The notes: a model not told the origin generated them from the sequence alone. A stretch of 64,000 nt of DNA from Aliidongia dinghuensis (GCF_014643535.1 NZ_BMJQ01000015.1:62001-126000), one strand, 5' to 3'. Positions 17,404 through 26,476 are shown, counted from the stretch's first letter. Program-made: numbers and translations.

Positions 17404-17712
17404 ATGACCTCGATAATCCCAGCGACCGAATGGGAAACCATCGTCGCGCGTCGCAACCGTGGCGAATCTGTGACCTTTAGCGCCCGCGGATACGGGTGCA
17501 GCCTCGGCACCATCTACGGCATCCTTAAGAAAGCGGCCGAGTCACAACCGTCCAATGAGGGCGCTCCGACGTCGGGGCCACCCGTGCGGCACTGCTGCGA
17601 CAACCGAAGCTCTCGTTGGATGTTGCACCGGCCGCAGTCGAGCCGATCCGAGAAATCCCGCGCATCGATCCCCCAGGGCCGCCGACCCCGACGGCGTTAC
17701 GGAGTGACATGA
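17404..17712 (+). CDS. Small helix-turn-helix protein coupled to the helicase gene
   Basis: 102 residues. The first 50 (PATEWETIVARRNRGESVTF, then SARGYGCSLGTIYGILKKA) read as an HTH of the Sigma-70 region 4/resolvase type: a helix, a turn at GYGCS, and a recognition helix. The C-terminal half is Arg/Ser/Pro-rich and disordered. Its stop overlaps the helicase ATG as ATGA (17709-17712), which argues that both frames are translated. No clear ribosome site precedes ATG 17404. It may regulate or recruit the helicase (inference). Confidence 0.5.
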   Translation: MTSIIPATEWETIVARRNRGESVTFSARGYGCSLGTIYGILKKAAESQPSNEGAPTSGPPVRHCCDNRSSRWMLHRPQSSRSEKSRASIPQGRRPRRRYGVT

Positions 17713-19184
17713 CGATCCCGTCTGCGATCACTGCGGTTGAAAACCTTTCGGCCGGACCCGGCGGGAGTCGGTTTTTCGTTCCTCGCCCCCATCAGGTCGA
17801 GGCCCGCGACGCCATCGTCCGAGCTCGCCTCGAGGGACGCCCCGGCTTCCTGCTCGGCGACCTGACCGGCTTGGGGAAGACCCTGTCCGTTTGGCTCGCC
17901 GTCGCCGCGATGCCCGACGACGAGGTCCTCATCGTCTGCCCGAAAGGCGCGATGCCGCAATGGCGCCGGACCATCCTGCTGTCGGGCGCCGCCGTGAAGT
18001 CGGTCACCATCATCAACTATGAGCGCACGAAGTCTTTGCTCACGCCGCTTGCCGCGAGCCTGAAGCGCTCCGTTCGCGCGAAAAACAATGAGCTGGCGAA
18101 GCTCGGAATCCCCAAGCGAACCTGGCCCGTCGTCGTCTTCGACGAGAGCCATCGCCTGAGGAACCCGGCGTCGCAGCAGAGCATCACGTGCCGCCGCGTC
18201 GCCGACGCGGCGTCGTTTGCCGTCTACCTGAGCGCCACGGCAGGGCAATCGCCGCACGAGCTGTCCTACCTGGGCAAGCTCCTTGGCCACGCGGTGGGCG
18301 GCGCGACCGACACGATCGGCGGCTTCCGCGATCTGATGAAGCGCCTCCGCATCGGAAAGGCGAAGGGACGCTGGAAGAACTGGACCTGGGAACCCAACGA
18401 TCGCGACCGCAACGTGATGGCCGACATCCTCTATAGGGGAGCGGACGCGATCGGCATGCGGCGGCGGCCGAGCGACATCGTCGGTTGGCCGGAGGTGCAG
18501 CGTGAGTTGGCCCCGACGGCGCTCGATGGTCCAGCCAGACGACTGTACGAGGCGAAATGGCGAGAGTTCCGCCGGGAGCTCGGCCTGGTGGGCGGCAGCA
18601 CGCGCACGCCGACCGGGCGGGTCGTCGACATCCGGTTCCGGCAGAAAGCCAGCCTGTTGCGGGTGTCGGGTACCGTCGAGTTCGTGAAAGACCTGCTCGA
18701 CGAGGAACACCAGGTCGCGGTGTCCGTGGCCTTTTTGGAGACGGGGGCGGCCCTCGCGGAGAAGCTGGCCGCGGACGGTCGCCGCGTGGGCCAGATCAAT
18801 GGAGAGCGCGACGGAGATGCCAACGAGGCGGCGCGGGTCGCATTTCAGACGGGCGAGCTCGACGTCGTCATCTTCACGGTGACCGAGTCGATCTCGTTGC
18901 ACCGGGACGAAATGCCGGGCGGCGGGAAGGACCGGTCCCTGGTCATCCACGACATGCGCCACAGCGGCATTCAGCTTCAGCAGATCGAAGGTCGATGCCA
19001 TCGCGACGGCCAGCAGGCGACGATCTACTACGCGTTCGCCGAAGGCACCGTGGAGGAGAAGGTGGTGGCACGCGTCATCGGTCGGATGGCATCGATGGAT
19101 GGCATGGCTGGCGACGACACCCATATGCTGGACGATATCGCTCGGATCATCGATGAACTTGCCGCGGATAGGACCGCCGATTGA
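17709..19184 (+). CDS. Phage-like SNF2/DEAH-type helicase
   Basis: 491 residues from ATG 17709, which overlaps the upstream HTH stop and has GGAG 4 bases before it. Superfamily 2 motifs in order: a Q-like PRPHQVEARD (26-34), Walker A GDLTGLGKT (50-58), DESH (145-148), SAT (175-177), and motif VI QLQQIEGRCHRDGQ near 430. Short, single-subunit SNF2-type ATPases of this kind with few accessory domains are common in phages and mobile elements, where they act in replication or DNA remodelling. No nuclease, methylase or other phage gene follows, so this may be a remnant or a stand-alone defence/maintenance gene. Codon use remains high-GC. Confidence 0.8.
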   Translation: MTIPSAITAVENLSAGPGGSRFFVPRPHQVEARDAIVRARLEGRPGFLLGDLTGLGKTLSVWLAVAAMPDDEVLIVCPKGAMPQWRRTILLSGAAVKSVTIINYERTKSLLTPLAASLKRSVRAKNNELAKLGIPKRTWPVVVFDESHRLRNPASQQSITCRRVADAASFAVYLSATAGQSPHELSYLGKLLGHAVGGATDTIGGFRDLMKRLRIGKAKGRWKNWTWEPNDRDRNVMADILYRGADAIGMRRRPSDIVGWPEVQRELAPTALDGPARRLYEAKWREFRRELGLVGGSTRTPTGRVVDIRFRQKASLLRVSGTVEFVKDLLDEEHQVAVSVAFLETGAALAEKLAADGRRVGQINGERDGDANEAARVAFQTGELDVVIFTVTESISLHRDEMPGGGKDRSLVIHDMRHSGIQLQQIEGRCHRDGQQATIYYAFAEGTVEEKVVARVIGRMASMDGMAGDDTHMLDDIARIIDELAADRTAD

Positions 19185-19537
19185 GGGACCCAGTGATACT
19201 GTCCAGGTTTGCGCGTGGGCGCCACGAACCGCGGCGGCTCACCCGATCACGCCTCGCAATCCGGCGGACGTGCACTTTGGGCTCGCAACCCATTTAGCTG
19301 GCTGCTGCCTTCGGCCGACATGGCTGGAGAGCGGTAACGGACATTAAGCTTGCGACGAGGGCGGGCCGGTAGCGGAATGGCCGCTTCGGCGATGGCGACG
19401 GAAGAAGCGGATGTTAGCGTGAGATCAGCCCGACCCGCCAACCGCAGCGCCCTCGGGGTCCACAACAGCCAGGAACACGATCAAAAAGGTCGAGCGGAAA
19501 CCAATCTGGCTTCCGCCCTCGCTCCCGTCGATCGGGG
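19185..19537. other. Intergenic region between convergent genes
   Basis: 353 bp between the helicase (plus) and the sugar-binding protein gene (minus), both ending here. No gene, repeat or strong terminator hairpin was recognised. Confidence 0.5.
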
Positions 19538-20533
19538 CTATTTCCCCATCAGACTCCTTGCGTTCTCGGATGTAATCGCCGTGGTTTCCACGGTGACGAC
19601 CGGCTCGACCTTCGTGGCGCAGTCGAGGAGGATCGATTTGGCCATGGCGATCGCTTCCTTGGCACCGGTCGGATAGGTGAACGTCGCCGCCCATTCTCCC
19701 TCGGCGACAGCCCGGATGCCGCCGGCCGGACCGGGCAACCCGTCGGTGCCGATGATCTTGATCTGCCCTTCCTTGCCGGCACCCTTTGCCGCGAGCCGTG
19801 CGCCGGCAGCCATCATGTCATTGCTCGCATAGACCATCTTGATGTCCGGATGGGCCTGGATCATGGCGGCGAAGGCCGTCTGCGCCTTGTCCGGTAGCCA
19901 GTCGGCGGCCTGCTCGGCCACGACCTCGATCTTGGGATTCTCCTTAACGCCAGCCTTGAAGCCGTTCAGCCGTTCGACGGCCGGCGTCGAACTGGGCAAA
20001 CCCTCCAGAACGGCGACCTGCCCGCCGCTCGGCAGCAGCTTCGTCGCCGTGTATTTGCCCGCCGTCAGCGCGATCTTGTAATTGTCGCCGCCGATGAAGG
20101 CTGTGTAATCCTTGCCCGGCTCCCCGACGGTCTTGCGGTCGAGCTCGATGACGGGAATGCCGGCCTTCATGGCACGCTGAACAGCCGGCGTGAGCGGCGC
20201 GGCCTCGAAGGGCGAGATCAGCAGCAGGTCGACCTTCTGGGTGATGAAATTGTCGACCTGCGAGGTCTGCGTGTTCACGTTGCCGGCGCCGTCGGCGATC
20301 TGCAGCTTGAAATTCGGCACGGCCTTGGCGGCGGCAGTCAGCTCGTCGTTGACGTGCTGGCGATAGGGCTCGGCATTGTTCGCCTGGGAAAAACCGATCA
20401 CGAACTCGTCGGTCTTGGAGCAGGCCTTGACCAGGGGATCGGCCGCCTCCGCCGCAGTGCCGAGCGTGAGCAACGGCGCGCCGAGCAAAAGGATCCGAAA
20501 TGCCGCCCGCTTGAATACGACGTGGCTTGCCAT
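19538..20533 (-). CDS. Sugar ABC transporter periplasmic binding protein
   Basis: 331 residues, from the ATG with GGGAGG 7 bases upstream. The signal peptide ends at ...TLGTAAEAA. The mature protein is a pentose/hexose-binding (RbsB/YtfQ-like, Peripla_BP_4) fold: EFVIGFSQANNAEPYRQHVN at the start, DLLLISPFEAAPLTPAV, IPVIELDR, VYASNDMMAAGA and IIGTDGLPGPAGGIRAV. It captures a sugar in the periplasm and delivers it to the permease encoded 100 bp upstream in the operon. The substrate is not determinable by eye; YtfQ-like (galactofuranose) proteins are the nearest general resemblance. Confidence 0.9.
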   Translation of the reverse strand: MASHVVFKRAAFRILLLGAPLLTLGTAAEAADPLVKACSKTDEFVIGFSQANNAEPYRQHVNDELTAAAKAVPNFKLQIADGAGNVNTQTSQVDNFITQKVDLLLISPFEAAPLTPAVQRAMKAGIPVIELDRKTVGEPGKDYTAFIGGDNYKIALTAGKYTATKLLPSGGQVAVLEGLPSSTPAVERLNGFKAGVKENPKIEVVAEQAADWLPDKAQTAFAAMIQAHPDIKMVYASNDMMAAGARLAAKGAGKEGQIKIIGTDGLPGPAGGIRAVAEGEWAATFTYPTGAKEAIAMAKSILLDCATKVEPVVTVETTAITSENARSLMGK

Positions 20534-20633
20534 GGAGCATCCTCCCGTTTCGTGCCTTGAGGCACGATCGTTGATCATTGTCCTTCCAGCGGTTGGAAAC
20601 AGCCGAGGATGAAAGGTCCGTTCGCCATCAGCT

Positions 20634-21689
20634 TCAGCGGAGCAATCCCTCGCGACGACGGACGAGGGATTGCAGCACGGCCGCAAGCACGATGATTGCG
20701 GCCGTCGAGAGCAATTGCAGGGCCGGCGTGATGTTGTTGAGCTGCAGGACATTGGCGAGCGCGCCCAGCATGATCGTGCCGGCGACGGTCCCGATCATCG
20801 AGCCCGCGCCGCCGAACAGGCTGGTGCCGCCGATCACCACCGCCGCGATCGCCGTCAGCTCGTAACCGGCGCCGTCGTTGGCGCTGCCGAAATTGAACTG
20901 GCCCGCATGCACGATCCCGGCGAGCGCCGAGGCGAAGCCGGTAATGGCATAGACAGCGATCTTGACACCCGTGACCGGCACGCCGGAGAGACGCGCCGCG
21001 CGCTCGTTGCCGCCGACCGCAAAGACGTAGCGGCCAAAGCGGGTCGTGTTGAGCACGAGAGTGGCGACGGCCGCGAAACCCACGAACACGATGGTCGCGA
21101 CCGGCACGACATTGTCGAACAGGCGTTCGCCCAGGATGGCGAAGACCGGCGGGGCGAGGCCCGGTCCGTCGCCATAGGAAATGTTGATGTACTGGTTGCC
21201 CGAGACGACGAGAGCCAGTCCGCGGGCCGCCTGCAGGCCGGCCAGCGTCACGATGAAAGCCTCGAGCCGGAACCGCGTCGAGATCGTGCCCTGGATGGCG
21301 CCGAACGCGATTCCCGCCAGCAAGACCAGGAAAATCGTCGGCGCCAGCCCGAAGCCGCCGTTGATCATCATGGTCGCCGTGACGACGCTGGACAGGCCCA
21401 GGAGCGCGCCAACCGACAGATCGATCCCGGCCGTGACGATGACGAAGGTCATGCCGATGGCGATGATGCCGGTCTCGGACACGGCGCGCACGATGTTGGC
21501 GATGTTGTCGGGCGCCAGAAAGAGAATTTCACCGTGCCGGCGCGGCGAAAAGATGATCCCGCCGATCGCGACGATGACGAGGCCGATCAGGCTCTGGAAC
21601 CGCACCAGCAGCGCCAGGGGATCGCGCCGTTTCGCCGCCGACTTGTCGCGCGCCGGCGTCTGTTGTTCGGTGGTAGGCAAGCTGGACAT
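20634..21689 (-). CDS. Sugar ABC transporter permease (RbsC family)
   Basis: 351 residues, a polytopic inner-membrane protein with 8-10 spans of the BPD_transp_2 family. The diagnostic ATPase-coupling region GIDLSVGALLGLSSVVTA and the C-terminal VIGGTSLFGGAGSMIGTVAG are present. The start overlaps the ATPase stop by one base (TGATG), so the two are translationally coupled. A 30-residue charged cytoplasmic N-terminus precedes the first span. It forms the translocation path for the sugar bound by the downstream-encoded binding protein. Confidence 0.92.
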   Translation of the reverse strand: MSSLPTTEQQTPARDKSAAKRRDPLALLVRFQSLIGLVIVAIGGIIFSPRRHGEILFLAPDNIANIVRAVSETGIIAIGMTFVIVTAGIDLSVGALLGLSSVVTATMMINGGFGLAPTIFLVLLAGIAFGAIQGTISTRFRLEAFIVTLAGLQAARGLALVVSGNQYINISYGDGPGLAPPVFAILGERLFDNVVPVATIVFVGFAAVATLVLNTTRFGRYVFAVGGNERAARLSGVPVTGVKIAVYAITGFASALAGIVHAGQFNFGSANDGAGYELTAIAAVVIGGTSLFGGAGSMIGTVAGTIMLGALANVLQLNNITPALQLLSTAAIIVLAAVLQSLVRRREGLLR

Positions 21690-23236
21690 CAGGCGGCCTT
21701 CCCATTTGCTGCGGCGAGCACGGTGTGCTCGTCGACCTTGCCGCGGAATTCCGCCACGTTCCGGCCTTCGCGCAGCACGACGATGCGGTCGCAGAGGCCG
21801 ATCAGCTCGGGCATTTCGCTCGACGCGACGAGGATGCCGAGGCCTTGCGCCGCGAGGGCTGCGAGCCGCGCGTAGATTTCCGCCTTGGCGCCGACATCGA
21901 CGCCGCGCGTCGGTTCATCGAGCAGCAGCAGGCGCGGATTGCCGAGGATTTCCTTGGCCAGGACCACCTTCTGCTGATTGCCGCCGGACAACGCGCCGAC
22001 GGCGATCGCCGGATTCCGTGGGCGGATGTCGAATTGCCCGAGCGACTGGGCCACCGCCAGCGCTTCGCGCGCCGCCGACATCAAGCCGCCCGGGGAGACG
22101 CGCTCCAGGACCGACATGACGAGATTCCGGCCGACGCTCATGCGCAGCATGAGGCCGCTGCCGCGCCGATCGTCGGTGACGAAGGCGATGCCGGCCTTGC
22201 GCGCCGCGCGAATGGACCTGAGATGGGCCGGGCGGCCGTCGATCTCGACCGTGCCGAACCACGCCCCGGCGAGCCCGGTGCCGTAGAGTGCCGACAGCAA
22301 TTCGGTCCGCCCGGCGCCCATGACGCCGGCGAGACCGACGATCTCGCCGGCATGAACATCGAGCGAGATCGCCTCGGGGCACTGCCAGCCGGCACGGCGC
22401 CGGGCAGGCCGGAACCCGGCATCCTTGAGATGCAGCAGCCGGCGCCCGATGGCCGTCGCCCGCACGGGGTAGAGCTCGTCTGCCGGCCGCCCGACCAGGA
22501 GGCTGACCAGCTCGCTCTGGGGCGCGTCCGGTTTCGTGACGCCGACGATCCGCCCATCGCGCATGACCGTGACCCGGTCGGCGATCTGCGGCACTTCCTC
22601 CAGCCGGTGAGAGATATAGACGATGCCGACCCCGTTGGCGCTGAGCCGGCGCATGATCGCGAACAATCTGTCCACTTCGCCGACCGTCAGCGCCGCCGTG
22701 GGCTCATCCATGACAAGCGCGCGCGAGGCATAGGCGAGAGCCTTGACGATCGCGACGACCTGGCGATGGCCGATCGACAGGTCTCCGACCAGGCGTTCGA
22801 CATCGATGTCGAGCTCGATCGAGGCCAGCCGTTTGCGCGCCTCCCGGCGCATGGCCGCGACATCGAGAAATCCGCCCGGCCGCAGGATCTCGCGACCGAG
22901 GAACAGGTTGGCGGCGACGTCGAGGCTCGGGACGAGGTCGAGTTCCTGGAAGATGGTCGCGATGCCGGCGGCCTGGGCCTCACGCGGGTTGGCGAGCCGC
23001 ACCGGCGTGCCATCGATCATCAGCGTGCCCGCATCGGGCGCGTGCACACCGGACAGGATGTTCATCAAGGTCGATTTGCCGGCGCCGTTCTCGCCCAGCA
23101 GCGCATGGATCTCGCCACTGTTCAGTTCGAAATCGACGCCGCGCAGCGCCTGAACCCCGCCGAAATGCTTGGTCACGCCCTTCATCGCAAGCAGCGGCGG
23201 CCTCATGCCAGGCTCGGTCGTGCCGGGCTCTGTCAT
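21689..23236 (-). CDS. Sugar ABC transporter ATPase (RbsA family)
   Basis: 515 residues with two nucleotide-binding domains, as in RbsA/MglA. The N-terminal domain has Walker A GENGAGKST, signature LSIGHRQ (a usual variant) and Walker B ALVMDEPTAAL. The C-terminal domain has a degenerate Walker A (GVMGAGRTEL), signature LSGGNQQK and LLLDEPTRGVD. This asymmetry is typical of the family. The ATG overlaps the LacI stop as ATGA. Energises import with the RbsC-type permease. The N-terminal TEPG repeat (TEPGTTEPGM) is probably a linker; an ATG at the second M is possible. Confidence 0.92.
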   Translation of the reverse strand: MTEPGTTEPGMRPPLLAMKGVTKHFGGVQALRGVDFELNSGEIHALLGENGAGKSTLMNILSGVHAPDAGTLMIDGTPVRLANPREAQAAGIATIFQELDLVPSLDVAANLFLGREILRPGGFLDVAAMRREARKRLASIELDIDVERLVGDLSIGHRQVVAIVKALAYASRALVMDEPTAALTVGEVDRLFAIMRRLSANGVGIVYISHRLEEVPQIADRVTVMRDGRIVGVTKPDAPQSELVSLLVGRPADELYPVRATAIGRRLLHLKDAGFRPARRRAGWQCPEAISLDVHAGEIVGLAGVMGAGRTELLSALYGTGLAGAWFGTVEIDGRPAHLRSIRAARKAGIAFVTDDRRGSGLMLRMSVGRNLVMSVLERVSPGGLMSAAREALAVAQSLGQFDIRPRNPAIAVGALSGGNQQKVVLAKEILGNPRLLLLDEPTRGVDVGAKAEIYARLAALAAQGLGILVASSEMPELIGLCDRIVVLREGRNVAEFRGKVDEHTVLAAANGKAA

Positions 23237-24231
23237 ACCAGGCTCCGGCACGATGCGCGCAGGCGCAGGGTCGGCTCCAATCGCACGGACCGGCGGATGC
23301 CGTTCGGTGATGCGATCCGTTCCACCAGCAGGGCCGCGGCCTGGCGTCCGAGCTCGTTGCAGGGCTGCTCGACGAGCGTGAGCCGAGGCTCGAAGAAATC
23401 GGCCCATTCGAAATCGTCGATGCCGACCAGCGACAGGTCGTCCGGCACGGCGAGACCCAGTTCCCGCACCGCCCGCATGACGCCGATCGTCGCCAAGTTG
23501 TTGCCGGTGATGATCACCGAAGGTGGCAGTGCCTGCGACAGCAAACGATAGGTGGCTGCGGCCGCTGAGGCCGTCGTCGCAGTGCCCGTCACGACGGCAT
23601 CCGGCCTGACGCGGATGCCTACGGCCTGGAGGGCTGCGTGGAACCCCGCGATGCGCTCGACGGTCGTGGCAAATCCGGGCTGGCCGGCCACAAACCCGAT
23701 ATTCCGGTGCCCGAGCGAAACGACGTGATGGACGAGCGCCTGCATCGCCTTGAAATTGTCGACCCCGATCTGGTCGAAGCGCGGATCGGCCATCCGGTCG
23801 ATGAGGACGCAGGGCACGCCGCGCTCGGCCAGATAGTCGAGAGCCGGTCCCGGAGCGGCGGACGGGGCAAAGATGATGCCGTCGACCCGTCGCTGGTGCA
23901 GGGCGCGGATGACCGCGATCTCCTTCTCCGGATCGTCCTGCGTGTCGGAGAGGAACACCATGAGCCCGAGCCGGGCGCATTCCGCTTCGACCGCGCAGAT
24001 GATGTCGCTGAAATAGGGATTGGACAGCGCGGAAATCGCCAAGCCGACGCTGCTGGTCGAAGCCAGTTTCAGAGAGCGCGCCAGCGTGTTCGGGAAATAG
24101 CCGACCGCCGCGATCGCGTCGTTCACCAGCTTGGCTTTGCCCGGCGAAACATAGCGCGTTCCGTTTACGACATGAGAGGCCGTCGAGACGGAGACGCCCG
24201 CCATCCGCGCAACTTCAGCGAGGGTCGTCAT
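23233..24231 (-). CDS. LacI-family transcriptional regulator
   Basis: 332 residues starting MTTLAEVARMAGVSVSTASH, the canonical LacI HTH plus hinge (VNGTRYVSPGKAKLVNDAIA). The rest is a periplasmic-binding-protein-like effector domain with SLGHRNIGFVAGQPGF and VGIDDFEWADFFEPRLT. It is the first gene of the transporter operon and its stop overlaps the ATPase start, so it probably autoregulates the whole operon in response to the imported sugar. A PurR/LacI-type palindrome lies about 130 bp upstream. The frame is open further upstream, but the HTH start sets the N-terminus. Confidence 0.92.
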   Translation of the reverse strand: MTTLAEVARMAGVSVSTASHVVNGTRYVSPGKAKLVNDAIAAVGYFPNTLARSLKLASTSSVGLAISALSNPYFSDIICAVEAECARLGLMVFLSDTQDDPEKEIAVIRALHQRRVDGIIFAPSAAPGPALDYLAERGVPCVLIDRMADPRFDQIGVDNFKAMQALVHHVVSLGHRNIGFVAGQPGFATTVERIAGFHAALQAVGIRVRPDAVVTGTATTASAAAATYRLLSQALPPSVIITGNNLATIGVMRAVRELGLAVPDDLSLVGIDDFEWADFFEPRLTLVEQPCNELGRQAAALLVERIASPNGIRRSVRLEPTLRLRASCRSLV

Positions 24232-24358
24232 GGCGGATCGCGCGACGACGGGACCACGATTCAAGCGTTCGCACGCTCTCTTCCCCCCTTTGACGATTCC
24301 TCCGAAGTGCGGCCGCCATTCGGCCCGGCAACCGCATTTGCACTGAAAACTATCCTCA

Positions 24359-24373
24359 TCGAAACGTTTGCGC
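24359..24373 (-). promoter_or_regulatory. Candidate LacI/PurR-type operator
   Basis: The minus strand reads GCGCAAACGTTTCGA, a near-perfect palindrome around a central CG, matching the LacI-family consensus GCAAACGTTTGC. It lies about 130 bp upstream of the LacI-family start, as expected for autoregulation. Confidence 0.5.
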
Positions 24374-24512
24374 AATCGATTCGATGGAGGATCGATGCCG
24401 GAAGCACGATGCCCCGTCGCGGCTCAACTCCGAATCAGCCGTGAATGAGGCGCGCCGCGCGAGCAGCCGTCCGACGGAACGTCCGCCTTCGAGACGCCCA
24501 GATCGGCGGACG

Positions 24513-24572
24513 ACGACCCCAAAGGGCGCTCTGCCGCCCGGCCGCTCTTCGGCTTGAACGGGCCGAGGGCGG
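24513..24572 (+). repeat. Dispersed ~60-bp repeat, copy 1
   Basis: Shares a 20+ base identical core (GGGCGCTCTGCCGCCCGGCC) and flanking near-identity with 27188-27247, in the same orientation. The two copies bracket the amidase-TetR pair. Confidence 0.75.
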
Positions 24573-24787
24573 AACAGCAGGTTTATGGCAGCTGACAGCG
24601 AAAAGCAGACGTCTGCCGAGGCGATTGGCGCTGTAAGGGCTGTCAGAACGGCAAGATCGCTTCTGCGGATGAGCGATTTGCGGCTGGCGTCGCTGGATAA
24701 CGCCGTGGCAGGTTCAAATCTCGGGCCCGCAAGCAGCGATACTTGCAGCTCGTCGAGCGGCGGATTCCTCGGCTGCGCAAAATTGGT

Positions 24788-24814
24788 TGAGCCCAGGGAA
24801 TTCACCCCGGGCTC
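24788..24814 (-). terminator. Hairpin, possible amidase terminator
   Basis: TGAGCCCAGGG and CCCGGGCTCA pair with a short loop. It lies 137 bp downstream of the amidase stop on its strand; there is no strong T-run, so Rho-independent function is uncertain. Confidence 0.35.
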
Positions 24815-24950
24815 ACAGCGAAAAATTTATTGTGAGGGGTACTCGTCCGTCGAAATGAACGTGGCGTAGATTCCGAGGGCGGGCGCCTTGCGCCCGATAC
24901 TACCGCCTTCTTATTGGCGCCAAACAAGCAAAATTGTCGGCATTACTTCC

Positions 24951-26363
24951 TCATCGGAGGTCCGGGTGGAGGTTGCGAACCGGGCTCACTCCTTCCAGCA
25001 GCGAAGCCAGGTGCAGGATCGTGGACTCCGCCAGCCACTTGCCGACGAACTGCACGTTGATCGGCAGCCCTTCCTTGCTCGTGCCGAACCGCATCGACAG
25101 GCCGGGAAGCCCGGTGACGTTGAGCGGCACGGTCGCACCCTGGAGATAGGTGGCGTCCACGGTCTGGCCGTTGATGGTGAACTCCGTTTGGCCATGCTTG
25201 TGGGCCGGCAGCGGCAGCACTGGAGTGAGCAGCGCGTCGTAGCGCGTGAAGTAGTCGGCATAACCGTCCCGCAGCCGCTCCGCCGCCTGCTCGGCGTCGA
25301 TGTAGTCCTCCATCGACGTGTCGGGCAGCGCGAGCATGGTCTTGGCCATCTTGTAGAGCTCGTCCTGGCTGCGTCCGGCGGTGGCTTCCGCGAACGCGGG
25401 CTTCATTTCCATCACGTGAAGTCTGTTGAACACGTCGAGGGCGAAGTCGCGTTCGAGCGCCGGGATGCGCACCGGCTCCACGAAACAGCCGACGCCCTTG
25501 AGCGCCTCGGCGGCCGCCTTCACCGTAGCAGCGACCTCGGGGTCCACCGGCCCGAAGCCGGGCTCGACCAGCCAGCCTACCCGGAGCTGACGATGGGGCG
25601 AGCGCCCGGCTCCGGCATCGAACTGGACGGTACTCGTGGCGAAGGCATCCAGGCCGTCAGGTCCGGCGAGTTGCGAGAACGCGAGCACCAGGTCGCGGAC
25701 AGTGCGCGCCATCGGACCCACATGCCAGAAGCGACGCGGCACGCGCGGCCAGATGCCCGTCATCGGCACGCGACCATGCGTCGCCTTGAGGGAGACGATG
25801 CCGGTTTGCGCCGCCGGTCCGCGCACCGAGATGGCGAGATCGGTGCCAAGACCGATCGGCGACATGCCCGCGGCGATCGCCGCCGATTCACCGCCGCTCG
25901 AGCCGCCCGGCGTGCGCTCGAGATCCCAGGGGTTGTTCGACCTGCCGCTGAGCAGATTGTCGCTTTCGATCCAGTAGGAGAATTCGGGAAGGTTCGTCTT
26001 CGCGAGCAGGATACCGCCCGCCTTCCTCATGCGCGCCACGCTGGTCGCGTCGGTGTCGGGAACGCGCCCCTTGAAGATCGGCGAACCACGCTGGGTCAGC
26101 ACCCCTGCGGTATCGATCGAATCCTTCACCGTGAAGGGGACGCCGTGCAGCGGGCCGAGCTCCTCGCCCGCCAGCACCGCTGCCTCCGCCGCCTTCGCGG
26201 CTTTGAGCACGCCGTCGGCGACTGTGACGATCGCGTTGATCTTGGGGTTCACCGCATCGATGCGATCGAGGTGCGCCTGCACGACCTCGACCGGCGAGAC
26301 CTCCTGGGTGCGGATCAGTTCGGCCAGCTTGGTCGCGTCGAAAAAGATGATCTCTTTGCTCAT
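24951..26363 (-). CDS. Amidase-signature family hydrolase
   Basis: 470 residues, full length for the family. The Ser-cisSer-Lys triad is visible: K80 in PFTVKDS, cis-Ser S155 in GGSSGGES and nucleophile S179 in GTDLAISVRGP (the usual glycines before the Ser are changed to A-I, a mild oddity). It cleaves a carboxamide to acid and ammonia; no GatB/GatC partner is nearby and the C-terminal half is unlike GatA, so it is a catabolic or detoxifying amidase rather than the tRNA amidotransferase subunit. It is divergent from a TetR regulator, with two operator-like palindromes between them. Confidence 0.9.
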   Translation of the reverse strand: MSKEIIFFDATKLAELIRTQEVSPVEVVQAHLDRIDAVNPKINAIVTVADGVLKAAKAAEAAVLAGEELGPLHGVPFTVKDSIDTAGVLTQRGSPIFKGRVPDTDATSVARMRKAGGILLAKTNLPEFSYWIESDNLLSGRSNNPWDLERTPGGSSGGESAAIAAGMSPIGLGTDLAISVRGPAAQTGIVSLKATHGRVPMTGIWPRVPRRFWHVGPMARTVRDLVLAFSQLAGPDGLDAFATSTVQFDAGAGRSPHRQLRVGWLVEPGFGPVDPEVAATVKAAAEALKGVGCFVEPVRIPALERDFALDVFNRLHVMEMKPAFAEATAGRSQDELYKMAKTMLALPDTSMEDYIDAEQAAERLRDGYADYFTRYDALLTPVLPLPAHKHGQTEFTINGQTVDATYLQGATVPLNVTGLPGLSMRFGTSKEGLPINVQFVGKWLAESTILHLASLLEGVSPVRNLHPDLR

Positions 26364-26373
26364 GGCTGCATCT

Positions 26374-26393
26374 CCTACCTAGCACTTGGTAGG
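26374..26393. promoter_or_regulatory. TetR operator candidate, site 1
   Basis: CCTACC-TAGCACTT-GGTAGG: perfect 6-bp arms. It lies just upstream of the amidase start and shares the pattern CTACCTA(G/A)CAC(T/A)TGGTAG with site 2. Confidence 0.7.
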
Positions 26394-26427
26394 CCGGAGA
26401 TGGGGCTTTTATTTCCTCGATCAAGCC

Positions 26428-26445
26428 CTACCTAACACATGGTAG
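26428..26445. promoter_or_regulatory. TetR operator candidate, site 2
   Basis: CTACC-TAACACAT-GGTAG: 5-bp arms with the same core as site 1. The centres are 53 bp apart, about five helical turns, so both sites face the same side of the DNA. Confidence 0.7.
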
Positions 26446-26476
26446 ACTGATGAGCGTTGACGGTTAAGGTATTGAG

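Larger units (their letters stand above)
24232..24950. other. Long intergenic region between lacI-type regulator and amidase
   Basis: About 720 bp with no credible gene. It contains a LacI-type operator candidate (about 24360), copy 1 of a dispersed repeat (24513-24572), and two GC-rich hairpins (24788-24814 and 24880-24896) that could terminate the amidase transcript. Confidence 0.6.

Noticed and set aside
23237..23980. Long N-terminal extension of the sugar ABC ATPase
   Set aside because: It lies inside the LacI gene in another frame, is Arg/Pro-rich, and the ATGA junction at 23233-23236 marks the real start.
24700..24740. tRNA-like GGTTCAAATC T-loop
   Set aside because: No acceptor, D-arm or anticodon stem could be formed around it.
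24888..26435. 515-residue plus-strand open frame opposite the amidase
   Set aside because: Arg/His-rich antisense shadow with no recognisable domain, while the minus-strand amidase has its catalytic residues.
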